Positions 61,296 through 64,000 of a stretch of 64,000 nt of DNA are shown in pieces. Position 1 is the stretch's first letter. Each line of letters begins with the position of its first letter. The translations under genes were made by a program, and so were the position numbers. Below the pieces are notes generated by a model, which was not told the DNA's origin, ran no database searches, and was given only the letters and a program-made list of their open reading frames with translations. This stretch comes from Penelope pileata (taxonomy: Eukaryota; Chordata; Aves; Galliformes; Cracidae), in contig WBMW01005744.1 of NCBI GenBank assembly GCA_013396635.1, positions 66,799-130,798 of the forward strand, in the 5' to 3' direction.

Positions 61296-61370
61296 TTTTT
61301 TTTTTTTTTTTTTTTTTATAAAAAAAATTTTTTTTAAAAAAAGAAACCTCTCTCTCTCTCTTTCTTTTTT
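61296..61370. repeat. Compound T/A homopolymer and (TC)n simple repeat
   Basis: T22 (61296-61317), then AT, A8 (61320-61327), T8 (61328-61335), A7 (61336-61342), then a (TC)n run (about 61348-61360) and more pyrimidines. The A/T blocks are mutually complementary and could fold on themselves. The (TC)n run is complementary to the (AG)n run at 61201-61212 on the other side of the donor-like site. Confidence 0.92.
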
Positions 61371-62063
61371 ATCTTTGATGCAGATCGCACAAGTTTGCAG
61401 CAGACAAGGGGCTTTAAATACTGCAACGAGATGTGGGCGTGTGCGTTGGGTGTTCTTTGATACAGAAATGGGGCATTCTGATTATAAAATCGTAATGTTC
61501 CCAGCTGCTGTGGTTGATAAGCGGAACCTGCAGACGCTGTGGGTTTAGTGTTACCTCTGGGGGAAAGCACGGTGGGCACTTCAGCCGAGGTGCATCCCAC
61601 CTGGTGCACGGTTTTGCTTTATTATGGTGTGTAGGAAGACGTACGGTCAGGGATGAACGAATGTGTTCAGCCTGCCTGAAGTTTCTGAGCTACTTTTCCA
61701 GTGCTGGGGTTTCAAACTTGTGTGCTAAGCCTCCCAAAGCTCTTAGAGGGATGTTGCTTCTCAGCCCTATACACACCCCTTCATTCAGTAATCTCTATTC
61801 CAGATCACGCACGTTGTTTTTCTGACTTCCTCCCCCTGCATACTTAACCCATCGTATGATCTCAAACACAGGGAACTTCTCTTTGTAGTACACAGAGCCA
61901 TAGTCCCAGTTGTTGCAATGAATTGCAAGGTGCAAACTGTAATTTACAGTGAAGTTGTTTTCTGATTAATATGATGGGGTTTTTTACGTGCTTTCGCCAT
62001 ATATATATTCAGACTTTTATAGTAACTGCGCTTCTGCAAGAGGAATTTATTTGTCTGGGTATT

Positions 62064-62101
62064 ATATCTCCATAAATACCATTTGCATTATATGGAGATA
62101 T
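62064..62101. repeat. 11-bp inverted repeat with octamer-like loop
   Basis: ATATCTCCATA (62064-62074) is repeated in inverted form as TATGGAGATAT (62091-62101) with a 16-nt loop. The loop contains the octamer ATTTGCAT (62081-62088), the classic POU/OCT recognition word. Arms and octamer may be coincidental in AT-rich DNA. Confidence 0.7.
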
Positions 62102-62131
62102 CATCATAATATACTGACTTGGAACTAGGAT

Positions 62132-62187
62132 CTCTGTATGCTGGTGATACTAAGTTCAACTCTGTATGCTGGTTGAGACTAAGATCA
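62132..62187 (+). repeat. 28-bp tandem duplication
   Basis: Two adjacent 28-bp units both begin CTCTGTATGCTGGT and continue with 'gatactaagtt' or 'gagactaagat'. The second half has a handful of substitutions, so the duplication is not recent. Confidence 0.85.
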
Positions 62188-64000
62188 TTCTTGAAGAATT
62201 AAATAACAGAGATCTGTAACATTGTCAGTAGAAGTGGGATCCTGAATGTCTTCGTTGCAAGGCTGCTAAGCCTAGGTGACAAAATGCTAGGAAATGCGCT
62301 GGGTAAAAATCTTCTGCCCACCTGTCTTGGTCCTTTGCCCCATCCACGCACCTTAATATGTTTCTGAACTCATGAATTCAGACGATCTGAGGTAGGATTT
62401 GTATTGGTAGCCATCTGTAGAAAGATTGAAAAATGCCCTTGAATCTTTGAGAGAAAAGAAAAAAAACATGACACAAGAAAGTATTAAAGGTCTTTCCCTC
62501 TACAACAAAAATGTCAATTCTTATTCACAAGTCATAAAAGAAGAAACACAGAATGCTGAAAGGTGACTCTTAAAGAGACACGGGACTTTGTGTACGATCA
62601 CCTGTTGCGTGCACAAGGGAAAGCTTCCAAGCATTGCCTTGCTGTATGTCTTACTACAAGAAAAACTATAAGGAATTTTGCAGATCCAAGCAAATTAAAG
62701 GACAAGAAGCTTACAACAGCTAATTTACTTCCAAAATCCATCTTAACAGAGGTCAAAAGTCCAGCATGAAAAGGTTGCAGATGTTTAGCAGCACAGGAAA
62801 ACACATCACATCTCAGAATTTATTGGGTTTTATTAGTTATGGTTAAAATGATAAGTGTGACTGGAGCTTTTAATTGCCATAACTCTATAACAATGGAGTT
62901 AACAATAACTCTTCAGCCATAAACTGAAAACTATAAATCTGAGCGAGGCCCTCTGCAGTGCTGACATGCTCCGTGATGGCTGGAGCTTTTCCGTGGAAGC
63001 ATGTAGATTTGTTAGCTAAAATTGCATTTTACTATCTTTGGTGTGGCACTCTCATAAAGTAAACTCCACTATTAGATTACGAGGCTTGTGTAAATCTCCA
63101 GCTGAAGCCAGCCTGACTCTAGTGAGAGCTCGTAAGTAATTCATTGGGGATGGCTGCCTTCCAACCTCCTATGCAGAGAGTGTTAAAGTCTTCTCAGGCA
63201 GACAGGGCAGTGGTAACTTCTAGCAACCGTTTGCCAGGGATTTGGAGATGGTGCGTGTTTTATGCTTTTAATTGTCTTGGACGCTCAATCTGCATTCACA
63301 GCTATGAGGTCAACGTGCCTCTGTTCACTTTTGGCTGTACTTGAAGCTCATCACTGAAACAGAATCCAACCGTCTGTAATCCATGGTCAGGGGAACCACT
63401 GTGAGCTGAGTTAACCTCCTGCTGACTTTGGAGGGTTCAGCGCTCCGTGCTCAGTGCAGGGAGACCAGGCTGGATGCACCCTTCTCCAGGGAACAACACC
63501 AGGAACTTCACTGGTGCTTTCCGTGTTGGTGTCATTAGAGGGGGTAGGACGTACAGCGTTGAGGTCGTGTGGAAGTGTCGTGTCTTCTGTGAAGCCACAG
63601 GAATGTGTATTGCCTTGGTTTGAACCTCTGAAGATGCACAGAGGGTTGGTTTTATTTTTCCTTGAGCTTTCTACTAGAGCAAAGAAGCCATGCTATGCAA
63701 GTGTAAAACACTGAGGGATATGGGTAACTTTATTTCTGGGATTCCTCTGATTAGGAGCTCTAAATAATCAGAAATCAGCCAGTGTATTCCAAAAGCATGA
63801 AAGTTACTCGTTTATATTCTGGGTAAATACTTGAGTAAATAGATTTAAAGTATTTTCTACATCTAGCTATTTTTGCATTCCAAAATGCCTCCCGCTTCAC
63901 GGAGTAGAGAAGTTGGGTTTTCACCTCTGGAAGAACATCTGCCTGTGTTTCTGGGCTGCAGGTTTCAGGAACCTGCCCCTTCGCACAGCAAGGGTGAGCA

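Larger units (their letters stand above)
61371..64000. other. Unique non-coding sequence, no gene recognised
   Basis: No exon or repeat family is recognised. A plus-strand frame at 62563-62769 has lysine-rich, protein-like composition (LKETRDFVYDHLLRAQGKA) but no recognised family. Small local repeats at 62064-62101 and 62132-62187 are listed separately. Confidence 0.5.

Noticed and set aside
1..64000. CRISPR arrays, operons, phage or bacterial genes
   Set aside because: No regularly spaced direct repeats of that kind, no ribosome-binding-site-led gene clusters, and the CR1 and MIR content marks vertebrate nuclear DNA.

Overview
This window is vertebrate nuclear DNA, almost certainly from a bird. 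The diagnostic evidence is several copies of the CR1 LINE with the avian 3' end (8-bp ATTCTATG-type terminal repeats and the antisense signature of 'tcatagaat' followed by 'ggttggaagggacc'). The copies range from well preserved to very old. There are also a few eroded SINE fragments of MIR/amniote type. CpG is depleted over most of the window, reading frames are short with no codon structure, and no ribosomal, tRNA, prokaryotic or complete protein-coding gene is visible. It reads as an intergenic region or a very long intron.

Layout. 1-4.65 kb: unique, AT-leaning DNA with a cluster of perfect palindromes near 2.4 kb. 4.65-7.09 kb: a CR1 cluster with a minus copy, a plus copy and an older minus copy; the first two form an inverted pair sharing a 280-bp tract of about 98% identity. 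10.79-11.18 kb: a much older CR1 of the type also seen in turtles and crocodilians. 20.0-23.8 kb: MIR-like SINE remnants and a palindromic fossil repeat. 25.4 kb and 31.7-32.4 kb: further minus-strand CR1 copies; the second retains the C-terminal part of ORF2 with one frameshift. 26.6 kb: a four-unit 18-bp tandem repeat carrying an E-box in every unit. 41.8 kb: a short plus-strand CR1 3' end. 48.3-48.6 kb: a small CpG-rich patch with an ATG frame running into a consensus splice donor. 52.35-52.83 kb: a CpG-retaining stretch dense in transcription-factor-like motifs. 53.5-53.9 and 59.6-59.8 kb: very AT-rich stretches. 61.2-61.4 kb: a possible non-coding exon with a perfect GTAAGT donor next to a long T/A homopolymer array.

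Nothing here forms a multi-gene system. The best leads are the sharply bounded near-identity between the inverted CR1 copies (possible gene conversion), the CpG patch with an exon-like end at 48.3-48.6 kb, the regulatory-element-like stretch at 52.35-52.83 kb and the exon-like donor at 61.29 kb. The two longest open frames (43.0-43.8 kb and 37.2-37.9 kb) resemble no family I recognise and are probably chance. All repeat assignments come from recognising consensus wording in the bases; no database search was run.
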